A stretch of 64,000 nucleotides of DNA, taken from positions 62,001-126,000 of the forward strand of contig CANMIS010000005.1 in assembly GCA_947498065.1 (NCBI GenBank). Direction: 5' to 3'. Position 1 is the stretch's first letter, and the number at the start of each line of letters is the position of its first letter. Position numbers and translations under genes: made by a program. Under the pieces are notes generated by a model. The model was not told where the DNA came from and ran no database searches. It saw only the letters and a program-made list of their open reading frames with translations. Of this stretch, positions 9,261 to 17,043 are shown piece after piece. The stretch is from an uncultured Erythrobacter sp. GTDB taxonomy: Bacteria > Pseudomonadota > Alphaproteobacteria > Sphingomonadales > Sphingomonadaceae.

Positions 9261-10316
9261 ATGCAGCTCAACCGTCGGACAACAATGCTGGGCCTCTCGG
9301 CCAGCGCGCTTGCGGCTTGCGCTGGTGATCGCGGTGGCGGATTAACTGCTGCTGGTGGGGCTCAGGCTGATGCTGTTGTCACCTTTGTGGGTTTCGAGAC
9401 TGGCTTTGCCGATCTCGTCGACACAGACGCGCCAGCGCGGCTGCTCTCCGTTGGCTATCAGTGGTCCGAAGGCCCGGCCTGGGACGCGGCGCGCCAAAGG
9501 CTCTATTTCACGGATGTCCCGCAAAACCGCGCCTTTTTGTGGAGCGAGGCGGACGGCATCTCTATCTTTCTCGATCCATCAGGCGTCGCGCCCGCACAAG
9601 CAGGCGGCATGCGAGAGCCCGGTGCCAATGGCCTGCTGATGGGTAAAAGCGGCGAACTGCTGATTTGCAATCACGGCAAGCGCGGCGTTGAAGCGCGCGA
9701 TATGGCCACTGGCCAGCGCCGAACTTTGGTGAGCGAATACAATGGCAAGCGCTTCAACAGCCCGAACGATCTGATCGAGGCGAGCGATGGAACCATCTTT
9801 TTCACCGATCCGCCCTATGGGTTGGAAGGGCTCAACGCCTCGCCGATGAAAGAGCAGGACGCCAATGGCGTTTACCGGCTAGGGAGCGATGGCGCGCTGT
9901 CGCGACTTGTGGACGATATGACCTTTCCCAATGGCATTGTGTTGTCTCCGGACGAGAGCTCTTTGTATGTGAGCCAATCCGATCCAGAAGCTCCGCTGAT
10001 CCGCCGGTTTGACACTCCTGCGCAGGGTGAGAGCCCGATCGGCGGGGGAGAGATATGGTTCGATGCAAAGCCGTTCATGCACGAAGTTGGCGGCCTGCCC
10101 GATGGAATGGCGGTTGCGACCAGCGGTCACGTTTTCCTTGGCGGGCCGGGCGGCGTGCTGGTGATCGATCCTCAGGCCCGCTGTATGGGCCGGATTGGAA
10201 CTGGGCGAGCGACGGCCAATTGCGCCTTTGGCGAGGATGGACGCACCTTGTTCATCACAGCGGCCGATCGTTTGGTCGCAGTGCGCACCAAAGTGGCTGG
10301 AGTAGGGCGTTTTTGA
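9261..10316 (+). CDS. SMP-30/gluconolactonase family protein, exported
   Basis: Six-bladed propeller lactonase (351 aa) that would open glucono-1,5-lactone, or a related sugar lactone, to the acid. The start is supported by an AGGAGGG ribosome site 12 bp upstream. The N-terminus has a twin-Arg-like start and a lipoprotein-type segment (LGLSASALAACAGD), so it acts outside the cytoplasm. Family residues visible are Glu in YQWSEGPAWD, Asn in FNSPNDLIEASDG, and Asp in LSPDESSLYVSQSDPE, all expected metal ligands. It heads a rightward operon with a GPH transporter, the LacI regulator and a GH5 endoglucanase, and links sugar oxidation to gluconate uptake by the GntP/GntK pair. Confidence 0.85.
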   Translation: MQLNRRTTMLGLSASALAACAGDRGGGLTAAGGAQADAVVTFVGFETGFADLVDTDAPARLLSVGYQWSEGPAWDAARQRLYFTDVPQNRAFLWSEADGISIFLDPSGVAPAQAGGMREPGANGLLMGKSGELLICNHGKRGVEARDMATGQRRTLVSEYNGKRFNSPNDLIEASDGTIFFTDPPYGLEGLNASPMKEQDANGVYRLGSDGALSRLVDDMTFPNGIVLSPDESSLYVSQSDPEAPLIRRFDTPAQGESPIGGGEIWFDAKPFMHEVGGLPDGMAVATSGHVFLGGPGGVLVIDPQARCMGRIGTGRATANCAFGEDGRTLFITAADRLVAVRTKVAGVGRF

Positions 10317-10317
10317 A

Positions 10318-11709
10318 TTGTCCTACGCCGCGTCAAACACCGCTGCATCCGGGCCGCGTGAGCTGATGATCGGCGGTAAACCTGTGCGCTTGGCGGGCTA
10401 TGGCATTGGCGACTTTGGGCTCAATATTTACTGGCACAGCCTCTCGCTGATTCTGGTCTTTTGGTACGCAGAGGTGGTCGGGCTAGACCCAAAACTGGCC
10501 GGCTGGATCTATGCGCTTGGCTTGCTGTGGGATGCGATTTCTGATCCGCTGGTGGCCAGTTTTGCCGCCGCCAATCGCAGCAAACATGGCGTGTACCGGC
10601 CCTTCATTTTGTTCGGCAGCTTCGGGCTGGGCGCTTCGTTCTGTCTGTTATTCTGGGCCCCTCCGCTGGAGGGTTGGCTGCTTTTCGCGGCGCTCTTGGC
10701 CTCAGCGATCATTTTCCGAACCTGCTATACGATCGTGGCTGTGCCCTATTCGGCGCTGTCCGCTCGCTTGACCTTCAACTCGGTTGAGAGGGCGGAGCTT
10801 TCTGGCGTGCGCATGTTCTTCGCCTTTTGCGGGATGCTGTGCGTTACCAGCTTCTTTTTCCCGCTCAGCCGTGCATTGGAAACGCAGGGCGAATTTGCCG
10901 GGCAGGGCTCGTTCTTCGCCGCTCTGCTCGGCGCTGTTGTCGCGACCATCGCGTTGATCGCATGCTTCTTCCTCACCCGTGAAAAGCCACCTCTGGGCGG
11001 CGATGATTTGCCAACCGGGTGGAGCATGCGGTCCTTCCTAGATGCCTTCTCGCAGAATGATGCGCTGCGCATGCTCTTGCTGGTGTTGCTGCTAAACTCA
11101 GCCGCTGGCGCTAGCATCAGCATTCCGATGGCATTCTATATTGAAGCGAACGCGGGCGCCTTTGCCAATAAGGAAGTGATCCTCTCATCCTATGCATTCG
11201 CCACGCTGGCCGGGACGCCGATCTGGACCTTGATCGCGCGCTCGCTGGGCAAGAAGAAATGCTGGTATGCGGGGACATTGGTGACTGCTTTCGCTGGCAT
11301 TTGGCTGTTTGCATTTGGGCCGTATTTGGTCAGCGGCGTCCCGGTTCAGCTCATCCTTTATGGCTTTGCTGGCTCTTCCTTTGCGATCATCATTTGGGCG
11401 CTGATCCCCGACACGGTCGAATATGGCCGGTACAATTATGGGCGGCGCGACGAAGGCGCTGTGTTTGGCTCAAGCCTGTTCGTGCAAAAGGCATCTGGCG
11501 CGCTGACTGGATTGGGCGTTGGTTATCTGCTGTCAGGCATTGGCTATGAGCCAGAGCGCGAGGTTCAAACCGCTGAAACGGCGACGTCACTCGGTCTGTA
11601 TATTGCGATTGCGCCGGTCCTCTTTTTAGTAGCCGCTTCAATTACGCTTGTCCTTATGCCACTGAGCCGCGGACTGCATGCTCGTATCGTTGACGAGTTG
11701 TCGCAGTGA
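10318..11709 (+). CDS. GPH/MFS_2 family sugar:cation symporter
   Basis: Inner-membrane transporter (463 aa, about 12 helices) of the glycoside-pentoside-hexuronide family related to MelB. Supporting features are YGIGDFGLNIYWHSLS near the N-terminus, GLLWDAISDPLVASFAAANRSKHG (the family's Asp-containing loop), RPFILFGSFGLGASF and LIPDTVEYGRYNYGRRDEG. It probably imports glucosides or short oligosaccharides released by the GH3 and GH5 enzymes. The open frame starts with TTG one base after the lactonase stop; an internal ATG at 10366 (MIGGKPVRLAGYG) is an equally plausible start. The stop overlaps the region of the regulator start, which indicates one operon. Confidence 0.85.
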   Translation: MSYAASNTAASGPRELMIGGKPVRLAGYGIGDFGLNIYWHSLSLILVFWYAEVVGLDPKLAGWIYALGLLWDAISDPLVASFAAANRSKHGVYRPFILFGSFGLGASFCLLFWAPPLEGWLLFAALLASAIIFRTCYTIVAVPYSALSARLTFNSVERAELSGVRMFFAFCGMLCVTSFFFPLSRALETQGEFAGQGSFFAALLGAVVATIALIACFFLTREKPPLGGDDLPTGWSMRSFLDAFSQNDALRMLLLVLLLNSAAGASISIPMAFYIEANAGAFANKEVILSSYAFATLAGTPIWTLIARSLGKKKCWYAGTLVTAFAGIWLFAFGPYLVSGVPVQLILYGFAGSSFAIIIWALIPDTVEYGRYNYGRRDEGAVFGSSLFVQKASGALTGLGVGYLLSGIGYEPEREVQTAETATSLGLYIAIAPVLFLVAASITLVLMPLSRGLHARIVDELSQ

Positions 11710-11720
11710 CAGGGGGGCGA

Positions 11721-12773
11721 ATGGCAAAAACAAGATCAGAAAACTCGGCCAAAATGAAGGACGTGGCCGAACTGGCGGGCGTTTCAATCAAGACGGTATC
11801 GCGTGTGCTCAACAACGAGCCACACGTTCAGGATAAGCTGCGCCGTAAGGTGCGCGAAGCGGCCGAGGCGCTCGATTATGTCCCCAGCCAATCGGCGCGT
11901 TCGCTGCGCGGTAGCCGGTCGTATGACATCAATTTGGTCTGTCACAATGCGGGCAGCGTCTATGTGAACTCGATCCAATTTGGCGCGGTGATTGCCTGCC
12001 AAGAATTGGGCTATCAATTGTCGATTAGCCTCATTGAGAACCTCGACCAAATGGCAATGGCGGATATCCGCCATGCTTTCGAAACGATAACGCGTCGCCG
12101 CCGCCCCGATGGCGTCGTGCTGCTCGCGCCCTATGCTAATGACGAGAAAATCGCTTTCGTGCTCGATGAGATGGGTATCCCCGTCGTGCGGGTCGGACCG
12201 GTCGATCTGCAGAACCAGGGAATGCTGGTTGAGATCGACGATTACAAGGCGTCGATAGAAGTCGTCCGGCATTTGACAGACCTGGGTCACAAACGGATCG
12301 GCTTTATTCGCGGGAGCGAAAATCAGCGTTCCTCGCATGTCCGCTTCTCCGGATTTTCTGTGGCGATGGAGGCTGCGGGACTGGAAATTGATCCGGATTT
12401 CGTGCGGCCCGGCGCGTTTGATTTTCAAGCGGGCTATGATGCAGGACAGTTCTTTCTAGGGCACGCCAATCCGCCCACCGCCGTCTTCTCATCGAATGAT
12501 GATATGGCCGCCGGTCTCGTCGCCGCATTGAGCGAAGCGGGCCTCAAAGTGCCAGAAGATATGTCCGTCGTCGGGTTCGATGATGCCGATATCGCGACCC
12601 GAATGCGGCCTTTCCTCACCACAGTGCGCCAACCATTGAGCGACCTCGGCAGCACCGCGGTGAGCGAGCTGGTAAAGGGGCTTAGCGACAGCAAGAAAGC
12701 AGGGCCGCACCGCATTGTGCTGGATCATGAATTTGTCCTGAGGGGGACAACCGCGCCGCCAAAGCGCATCTGA
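11721..12773 (+). CDS. LacI-family transcriptional regulator
   Basis: DNA-binding repressor (350 aa) and the likely regulator of this sugar locus. The ATG at 11721 follows a strong AGGGGGG ribosome site and is preferred over a GTG at 11706 that overlaps the transporter stop. The N-terminal helix-turn-helix and hinge are clear: MKDVAELAGVSIKTVSRVLN, then the hinge helix segment YVPSQSARSLRGSRSY. The periplasmic-binding-protein-like effector domain follows, with PDGVVLLAPY, HLTDLGHKRIGFIRG and the C-terminal VVGFDDADIATRMRPFLTTV. Its likely operators are the palindromes at 2336, 9207 and 26574, inferred from shared sequence and proximity. The inducer is probably a glucose- or gluconate-derived sugar. 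Confidence 0.92.
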   Translation: MAKTRSENSAKMKDVAELAGVSIKTVSRVLNNEPHVQDKLRRKVREAAEALDYVPSQSARSLRGSRSYDINLVCHNAGSVYVNSIQFGAVIACQELGYQLSISLIENLDQMAMADIRHAFETITRRRRPDGVVLLAPYANDEKIAFVLDEMGIPVVRVGPVDLQNQGMLVEIDDYKASIEVVRHLTDLGHKRIGFIRGSENQRSSHVRFSGFSVAMEAAGLEIDPDFVRPGAFDFQAGYDAGQFFLGHANPPTAVFSSNDDMAAGLVAALSEAGLKVPEDMSVVGFDDADIATRMRPFLTTVRQPLSDLGSTAVSELVKGLSDSKKAGPHRIVLDHEFVLRGTTAPPKRI

Positions 12774-12802
12774 AAAATCACGCAAAAGAGAGGGATCTGC
12801 AC

Positions 12803-13843
12803 GTGACACATTGGAAATACTCGAAACTAGCGATTGCGACCGCCTTGGGTCTTTCCATGTCGCTTCCCGTGCACGCGCAAGACGCTCCTGAGGCAGCAGT
12901 AGAAGCAGCACCAAGCGGGCCAGTGGCGGCAGATTTCGAGATGAAGCGCTGCGTCAATATGGGCAATGCGCTGGAGGCCCCGAACGGTGCGCCTTGGGGT
13001 AAGAACTATGCCAAGGCAGACTATCAGAAGATCGCAGCTGCCGGCTTTGACACGGTTCGCATTCCAGTGCGCTGGAGCGATTACACAGGCCCCGCGCCCG
13101 ATTATCAAATCCATCCGGAATTTGCCGGTCTAGTCGACAACAATCTCAAATGGGCGCTCACCAGCGGCCTCAATGTGATCGTGAATGTCCATCACTTTGA
13201 TGAGATGATGGACAACCCAGCTGAACAAATGGAGCGGTTCCGCGCGATCTGGGATCAAATATCGCTGCGCTATTCCAGACTGCCGGACAATGTCTGGTTC
13301 GAAGTTTTAAACGAGCCGAACAAAAAGCTCGAAGGCAAGCTTATGCGCCAGGCGCAGGCGCTCTCGCTGGCGACCATTCGCCGCGACAATCCGGACCGCG
13401 TTGTCATCTTTGGCGGAGAAGAGTGGTCGGGCATCCGCTCGCTCGCGACGAACCTGGCCACTGATGATCCCAATGTGGTCTACACCTTCCACTATTATGA
13501 CCCGTTCAGCTTCACGCACCAGGAAGCGACTTGGCTGGGTGAGAACATGCCTAAGGGCAAGCGCGGCTGGGGGTCGGCGGAAGACAAGGCAGAGCTCGCC
13601 AATGCGATTGAGATCGCGACTGCCTTTCGAGACGCAGTGAAGCGGCCCGTGTTCCTCGGCGAGTTCGGAGTGAACGACCCGGTCAATAACAAGCAGCGGG
13701 TGAAATGGGTCGGTGCCGTCAAGACCGCCATGGAAGGGGCAGACATTCCTTGGTGCCTATGGGCTTACGGCAATACCTTCGCGCTCCATTCTGAAGAGAA
13801 TGGCTGGGACGAGGATATGCTGGCCGTTTTGACCAACGACTAA
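12803..13843 (+). CDS. GH5 family endo-beta-glucanase (cellulase-like), exported
   Basis: Secreted glycosidase (346 aa, GTG start) predicted to cut internal beta-1,4 or mixed-linkage glucan bonds. A Sec signal (LAIATALGLSMSLPVHAQDA) precedes the TIM barrel. Visible GH5 motifs are GFDTVRIPVRWSDY, NVIVNVHHFDEMM, WFEVLNEPNKK with acid/base Glu171, YTFHYYDPFSFTHQ, and FLGEFGVND with nucleophile Glu287. It lies 29 bp after the LacI gene, the last gene of the rightward operon. With the GH3 enzyme it would make a short endo plus exo pathway ending in glucose. The exact polymer (cellulose, lichenan or an algal glucan) cannot be read from sequence. Confidence 0.9.
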   Translation: MTHWKYSKLAIATALGLSMSLPVHAQDAPEAAVEAAPSGPVAADFEMKRCVNMGNALEAPNGAPWGKNYAKADYQKIAAAGFDTVRIPVRWSDYTGPAPDYQIHPEFAGLVDNNLKWALTSGLNVIVNVHHFDEMMDNPAEQMERFRAIWDQISLRYSRLPDNVWFEVLNEPNKKLEGKLMRQAQALSLATIRRDNPDRVVIFGGEEWSGIRSLATNLATDDPNVVYTFHYYDPFSFTHQEATWLGENMPKGKRGWGSAEDKAELANAIEIATAFRDAVKRPVFLGEFGVNDPVNNKQRVKWVGAVKTAMEGADIPWCLWAYGNTFALHSEENGWDEDMLAVLTND

Positions 13844-13859
13844 TCGAGAGCTGAGGGTG

Positions 13860-13881
13860 TGCGGGCGCGTGGTCGCCCGCA
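13860..13881. terminator. GC-rich hairpin between convergent genes, possible terminator
   Basis: TGCGGGCG at 13860-13867 pairs with CGCCCGCA at 13874-13881 around a 6-nt loop. It sits between the convergent GH5 and isomerase genes, where a terminator is expected, but there is no T-tract on either side, so intrinsic termination is unproven. Confidence 0.35.
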
Positions 13882-13888
13882 GTTCCCG

Positions 13889-14743
13889 CTACTGATCGAG
13901 ATATTCGAAGCTCGCTTTGGCAAAGCCTTCCGCATCTTCCGTGTCATCATTCTCGACGTAGAAGTGCTCCAGCCCGGCGGTTTCCGCCTGCGCCATGATG
14001 GCTGTAAAATTGATCAAACCATCGCCGATATTGACCATACGGCCATAAGCGGACGAATCCTTGATATGGCAGGCTGAGAAGCGGCCAGGCGCCTTTGCAA
14101 AGAGCTCCAGCGGGTCAACATTGGCTTTGTGCGTCCAGAAGAAGTCGAGCTCCATCGTGACCTTGTCCGACTCGGTGCGCTCGAGCAGCAGGTCGTAAGG
14201 CACCTCGCCATCAACCGTCTCAAATTCGAACTCATGGTTGTGATAGCCAACCATCATGCCGGCTTCTTTCGCAGGTCCGGCACGCTCATTGAGCAGATCG
14301 GCAATCGCTTTGTAGCCGTCGAGAGTGCGTTCTTCCGAGGCGAGCCATGGAATGATCAGCTTGCTCTGTCCCATCAATACCGCGCGCTCGACCACCGCAT
14401 CGAAATTGTCGCGCATATCGGCGAGCTGCACATGGGTGGAATTGCTGACCAGGCCGAGGTCATCCATCCGCGCCTTAATCTCGGCGGCGTCGTGTTCGAA
14501 GTAACCAGCGAATTCTAAGTCCTTATAGCCGATCTCAGCCAGAGTGGTGAGAACGCCGTCATAGTCTTGCTCAAACTGCTCGCGGAACGTGTAAAGCTGA
14601 ATGCCAAGCTTGCCGGCATAAGGCTTGGTGTTGGCTGCATCTTGCCCGGGAACTGCGCCATTGCACGCCGCCAATAATCCGATGCTACCGATCAACCCGC
14701 CCTTTAGGACATCGCGGCGGCCAAGTGATTGAAATGCATTCAT
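13889..14743 (-). CDS. Exported sugar phosphate isomerase/epimerase-like TIM-barrel protein
   Basis: Xylose-isomerase-like TIM barrel (284 aa) that would isomerise, epimerise or cleave an oxidised sugar. The ATG at 14743 shares a base with the stop of the upstream GMC gene (TGATG), so it is translationally coupled, and it opens a Tat/lipoprotein signal with GRRDVLKGG and IGLLAAC. Barrel features are GIQLYTFRE, GYKDLEFAGYFEHDAAEI, MVGYHNHEFEF, VTMELDFFWTHKA and ACHIKDSSAYG; the Glu, Asp and His residues match the family's metal site. Export is unusual for a sugar-phosphate enzyme, so the substrate is probably a free keto-sugar or glycoside made by the adjacent GMC dehydrogenase. Confidence 0.82.
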   Translation of the reverse strand: MNAFQSLGRRDVLKGGLIGSIGLLAACNGAVPGQDAANTKPYAGKLGIQLYTFREQFEQDYDGVLTTLAEIGYKDLEFAGYFEHDAAEIKARMDDLGLVSNSTHVQLADMRDNFDAVVERAVLMGQSKLIIPWLASEERTLDGYKAIADLLNERAGPAKEAGMMVGYHNHEFEFETVDGEVPYDLLLERTESDKVTMELDFFWTHKANVDPLELFAKAPGRFSACHIKDSSAYGRMVNIGDGLINFTAIMAQAETAGLEHFYVENDDTEDAEGFAKASFEYLDQ

Positions 14744-16479
14744 CAGATCAAATCCTGTTTCATTTGCGTGGCGGCATAATCGGCTGCGCGCGCGGTCAAT
14801 GCCATGAATGTGAGTGATGGGTTCTGGCATGCGACCGAGGAGAAGGACGAGCCATCAGTGATGAACACATTGGGCACATCATGGCATTGGTTGCGCCCAT
14901 TAACGACAGAGGTCGCTGCGTCATAGCCCATGCGCGCACCGCCCATTTCGTGGATGCAATGCCCCGGCACAGGCTCCTGCTCGAAGGTTTGAATGTCGGT
15001 GCAGCCTGCCGCCTCCAGCATCGCCACTGCATCGCGCTTCATCGCTACGCGCATCTTGCGCTCGTTTTCGGACCAGGTCACATCCAAATGGATTTGCGGA
15101 ATGCCATTGGCATCGGTCTTGGTCGGGTGCAGCACCGCTTTGTTCTCTTCGCGCGGCAGCATTTCACCAAAGGCTTGCAGGCGAATGCGCCAGCTGTCGT
15201 CTGGCTGCCTGAGCTGGTTCTTTAGATCCTCGCCAAAGCCCTGGCCGCCCAAGGCGCGGGTCCAAGAGGACCGCGAGCTTTGGCCTTGATAGCCATAGCC
15301 GCGCAAAAACTCGCCATCGGTTTCATTGCCGAGATTGGCAAAGCGCGGCACGTAGATGCCATTGGGCCTGCGCCCTGCGAAATAGCTGTCCTCAAAACCG
15401 GGATAGGACGCCTCTGCGCCGATCCGCGTGTGGTGATCCATCAGATATTTGCCCAGCGTCCCGCTGTTATTGGCAAATCCGTTTTGGAAGGTTTCTGACG
15501 TCGAATTTAGCAGGACCTGGACTGTGCCCAGCGTCGATGCGCACATGAAGATCACCTTGGCCTGGTAATCCTGGCGCTCTTTGGTGGTGCGATTGACGGT
15601 GCGCACACCGGTCGCTTTGCCCGTCTTCTCGTCATAGAGAATGCGCTCAACGACGGTGTCGGGCAGCAGGGTCATGTTCCCGGTGTTCTTCGCCGCTGGC
15701 AAAGTGGCCGAGACGCTGGAGAAATAGCCGCCAAACGAGCATCCACGCTCGCATTGGTTGCGGAATTGGCAAGAGCCGCGCCCCAGCGCCAATTGCTCTT
15801 CAGTTGGCTTGGTCAGATGTGCCGCACGGCCAGGGATCATCTTGCGGCCCGGAAAGGCTGCCTCGATCTTGGCCTTGGCGTCTTTCTCCACGCAGGTGAG
15901 GTCCATGGCAGGTTGGAATACGCTGTCGGGCAGTTGGTCGAGCCCTTCTTCAGACCCGCTGATGCCGACGAATTTCTCGACATAGTCATACCAAGGCGCA
16001 ACATCGGCGTAGCGGATCGGCCAATCGGTGCCGTACCCATCGGCCTTGTTGGCGGCGAAATCCATTTCGCTCCAGCGGTAGCTTTGGCGCGCCCACATCA
16101 TTGACTTGCCGCCAACCTGATCGCCGCGCAGCCAGGCAAAGGTCTTGCCATCCTCTACCGAGTAGGGATTTTCCTTGTCGTTGATGAAGTAGTGCCGCGT
16201 GCTCTCGCGAAAGGCATAGCACGTCTGCTGAACCGGATATTCCGCATCGGCCAGCTTCGGGTCGACGCGGTCGCGGTGCTTCATATCCCACGGGTTCTGG
16301 TTTTCCGTGACATAGCCTTTGCTGTGCTCGTTCTGCTTGCCGCGCTCCAGCACCAGGGTCTTAAACCCCTTCTCGCTGAATTCCTTCGCGGCCCAGCCGC
16401 CGGACATTCCGGACCCAACAACAATTACATCGAAAGGGGTGTTCTCAGACATTCTCTTGATACTCGCTTTCGATTCCAC
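14743..16479 (-). CDS. GMC-family FAD oxidoreductase, large subunit of a sugar dehydrogenase
   Basis: FAD dehydrogenase (578 aa) that would oxidise a sugar or glycoside at a ring hydroxyl or at C1. The N-terminal nucleotide-binding site is FDVIVVGSGMSGGWAAKEFS. RGDQVGGKSMMWARQSYRWSE is the FAD-linked loop of gluconate/glucoside dehydrogenase-type GMC enzymes, and CQFRNQCERGCSFGG is a Cys-rich segment. The C-terminal active-site region is VPGHCIHEMGGARMG and CQNPSLTFMALTARAA, with the expected His and Asn. The next upstream gene encodes the small Tat-dependent subunit, so the pair should be exported together. Glucoside 3-dehydrogenase and gluconate/glucose dehydrogenase are the two leading specificities. 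Met10 at 16452 is an alternative start. Confidence 0.87.
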   Translation of the reverse strand: MESKASIKRMSENTPFDVIVVGSGMSGGWAAKEFSEKGFKTLVLERGKQNEHSKGYVTENQNPWDMKHRDRVDPKLADAEYPVQQTCYAFRESTRHYFINDKENPYSVEDGKTFAWLRGDQVGGKSMMWARQSYRWSEMDFAANKADGYGTDWPIRYADVAPWYDYVEKFVGISGSEEGLDQLPDSVFQPAMDLTCVEKDAKAKIEAAFPGRKMIPGRAAHLTKPTEEQLALGRGSCQFRNQCERGCSFGGYFSSVSATLPAAKNTGNMTLLPDTVVERILYDEKTGKATGVRTVNRTTKERQDYQAKVIFMCASTLGTVQVLLNSTSETFQNGFANNSGTLGKYLMDHHTRIGAEASYPGFEDSYFAGRRPNGIYVPRFANLGNETDGEFLRGYGYQGQSSRSSWTRALGGQGFGEDLKNQLRQPDDSWRIRLQAFGEMLPREENKAVLHPTKTDANGIPQIHLDVTWSENERKMRVAMKRDAVAMLEAAGCTDIQTFEQEPVPGHCIHEMGGARMGYDAATSVVNGRNQCHDVPNVFITDGSSFSSVACQNPSLTFMALTARAADYAATQMKQDLI

Positions 16480-17043
16480 TCAGACGCCGCGGTTCAGCCA
16501 GGCCCGGCCGACTTCTTCCAAGGGTGCACAGGCGTCATACCGGCCAGGGATCTCTTCAAATTTGAGTTCCTCGGTGGCTTGTTCCGAGGTGTAAAAGCCG
16601 AAGATCGACATATCGCGCAGCTGCTGCCACGTTGCCTTGCCGGTCATATCGCGGGGGCCAGTGTCGAGCTCGGTTAGGATCGCGCTCTGCTGCTCCGCCG
16701 ATGCGCTGGTGAAACTGTCGGTGCCTGCGTTCTTTGCCATGTCGTCAAAGACAGACAGTCCAGCGGCAAAATCATCTTGCTGTTCGGTGGTGAAATGGTC
16801 GGTGAATACCGCCTCGATATAGGCAGGCACTCCGGCCAGACGCGCGCCGGGCGTATCCGTTTGCGGGATCACCAGATCGCTGACCGCATCGATCAGCTCC
16901 AGCTTTCCAGCAAGGCTGCCGCCTGCACCGCTGGAACAGCCGGCGAGGCCGCCCATCGCTGGCAGGACAATGGCTGCGCCTGCGACCGTGATGGAGCCGC
17001 GCAGCATGGAGCGGCGGTTCATTGAAAGGGTATCTGTCGTCAT
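16480..17043 (-). CDS. Gluconate 2-dehydrogenase subunit 3 family protein (Tat-exported small subunit)
   Basis: Small subunit (187 aa) that partners the GMC flavoprotein next to it. The twin-arginine signal MNRRSMLRGSITVAGAAIVL carries the large subunit, which has no signal of its own, across the inner membrane; this is known for gluconate 2-dehydrogenase and glucoside 3-dehydrogenase complexes. The body contains VSDLVIPQTDTPGARLAGVPAYIE and later MTGKATWQQLRDMSIFGFYTSE, both typical of the family. Its stop is immediately followed by the GMC start and its own start overlaps the MFS gene stop. No cytochrome c subunit gene is nearby, so the electron acceptor is unknown. Confidence 0.88.
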   Translation of the reverse strand: MTTDTLSMNRRSMLRGSITVAGAAIVLPAMGGLAGCSSGAGGSLAGKLELIDAVSDLVIPQTDTPGARLAGVPAYIEAVFTDHFTTEQQDDFAAGLSVFDDMAKNAGTDSFTSASAEQQSAILTELDTGPRDMTGKATWQQLRDMSIFGFYTSEQATEELKFEEIPGRYDACAPLEEVGRAWLNRGV

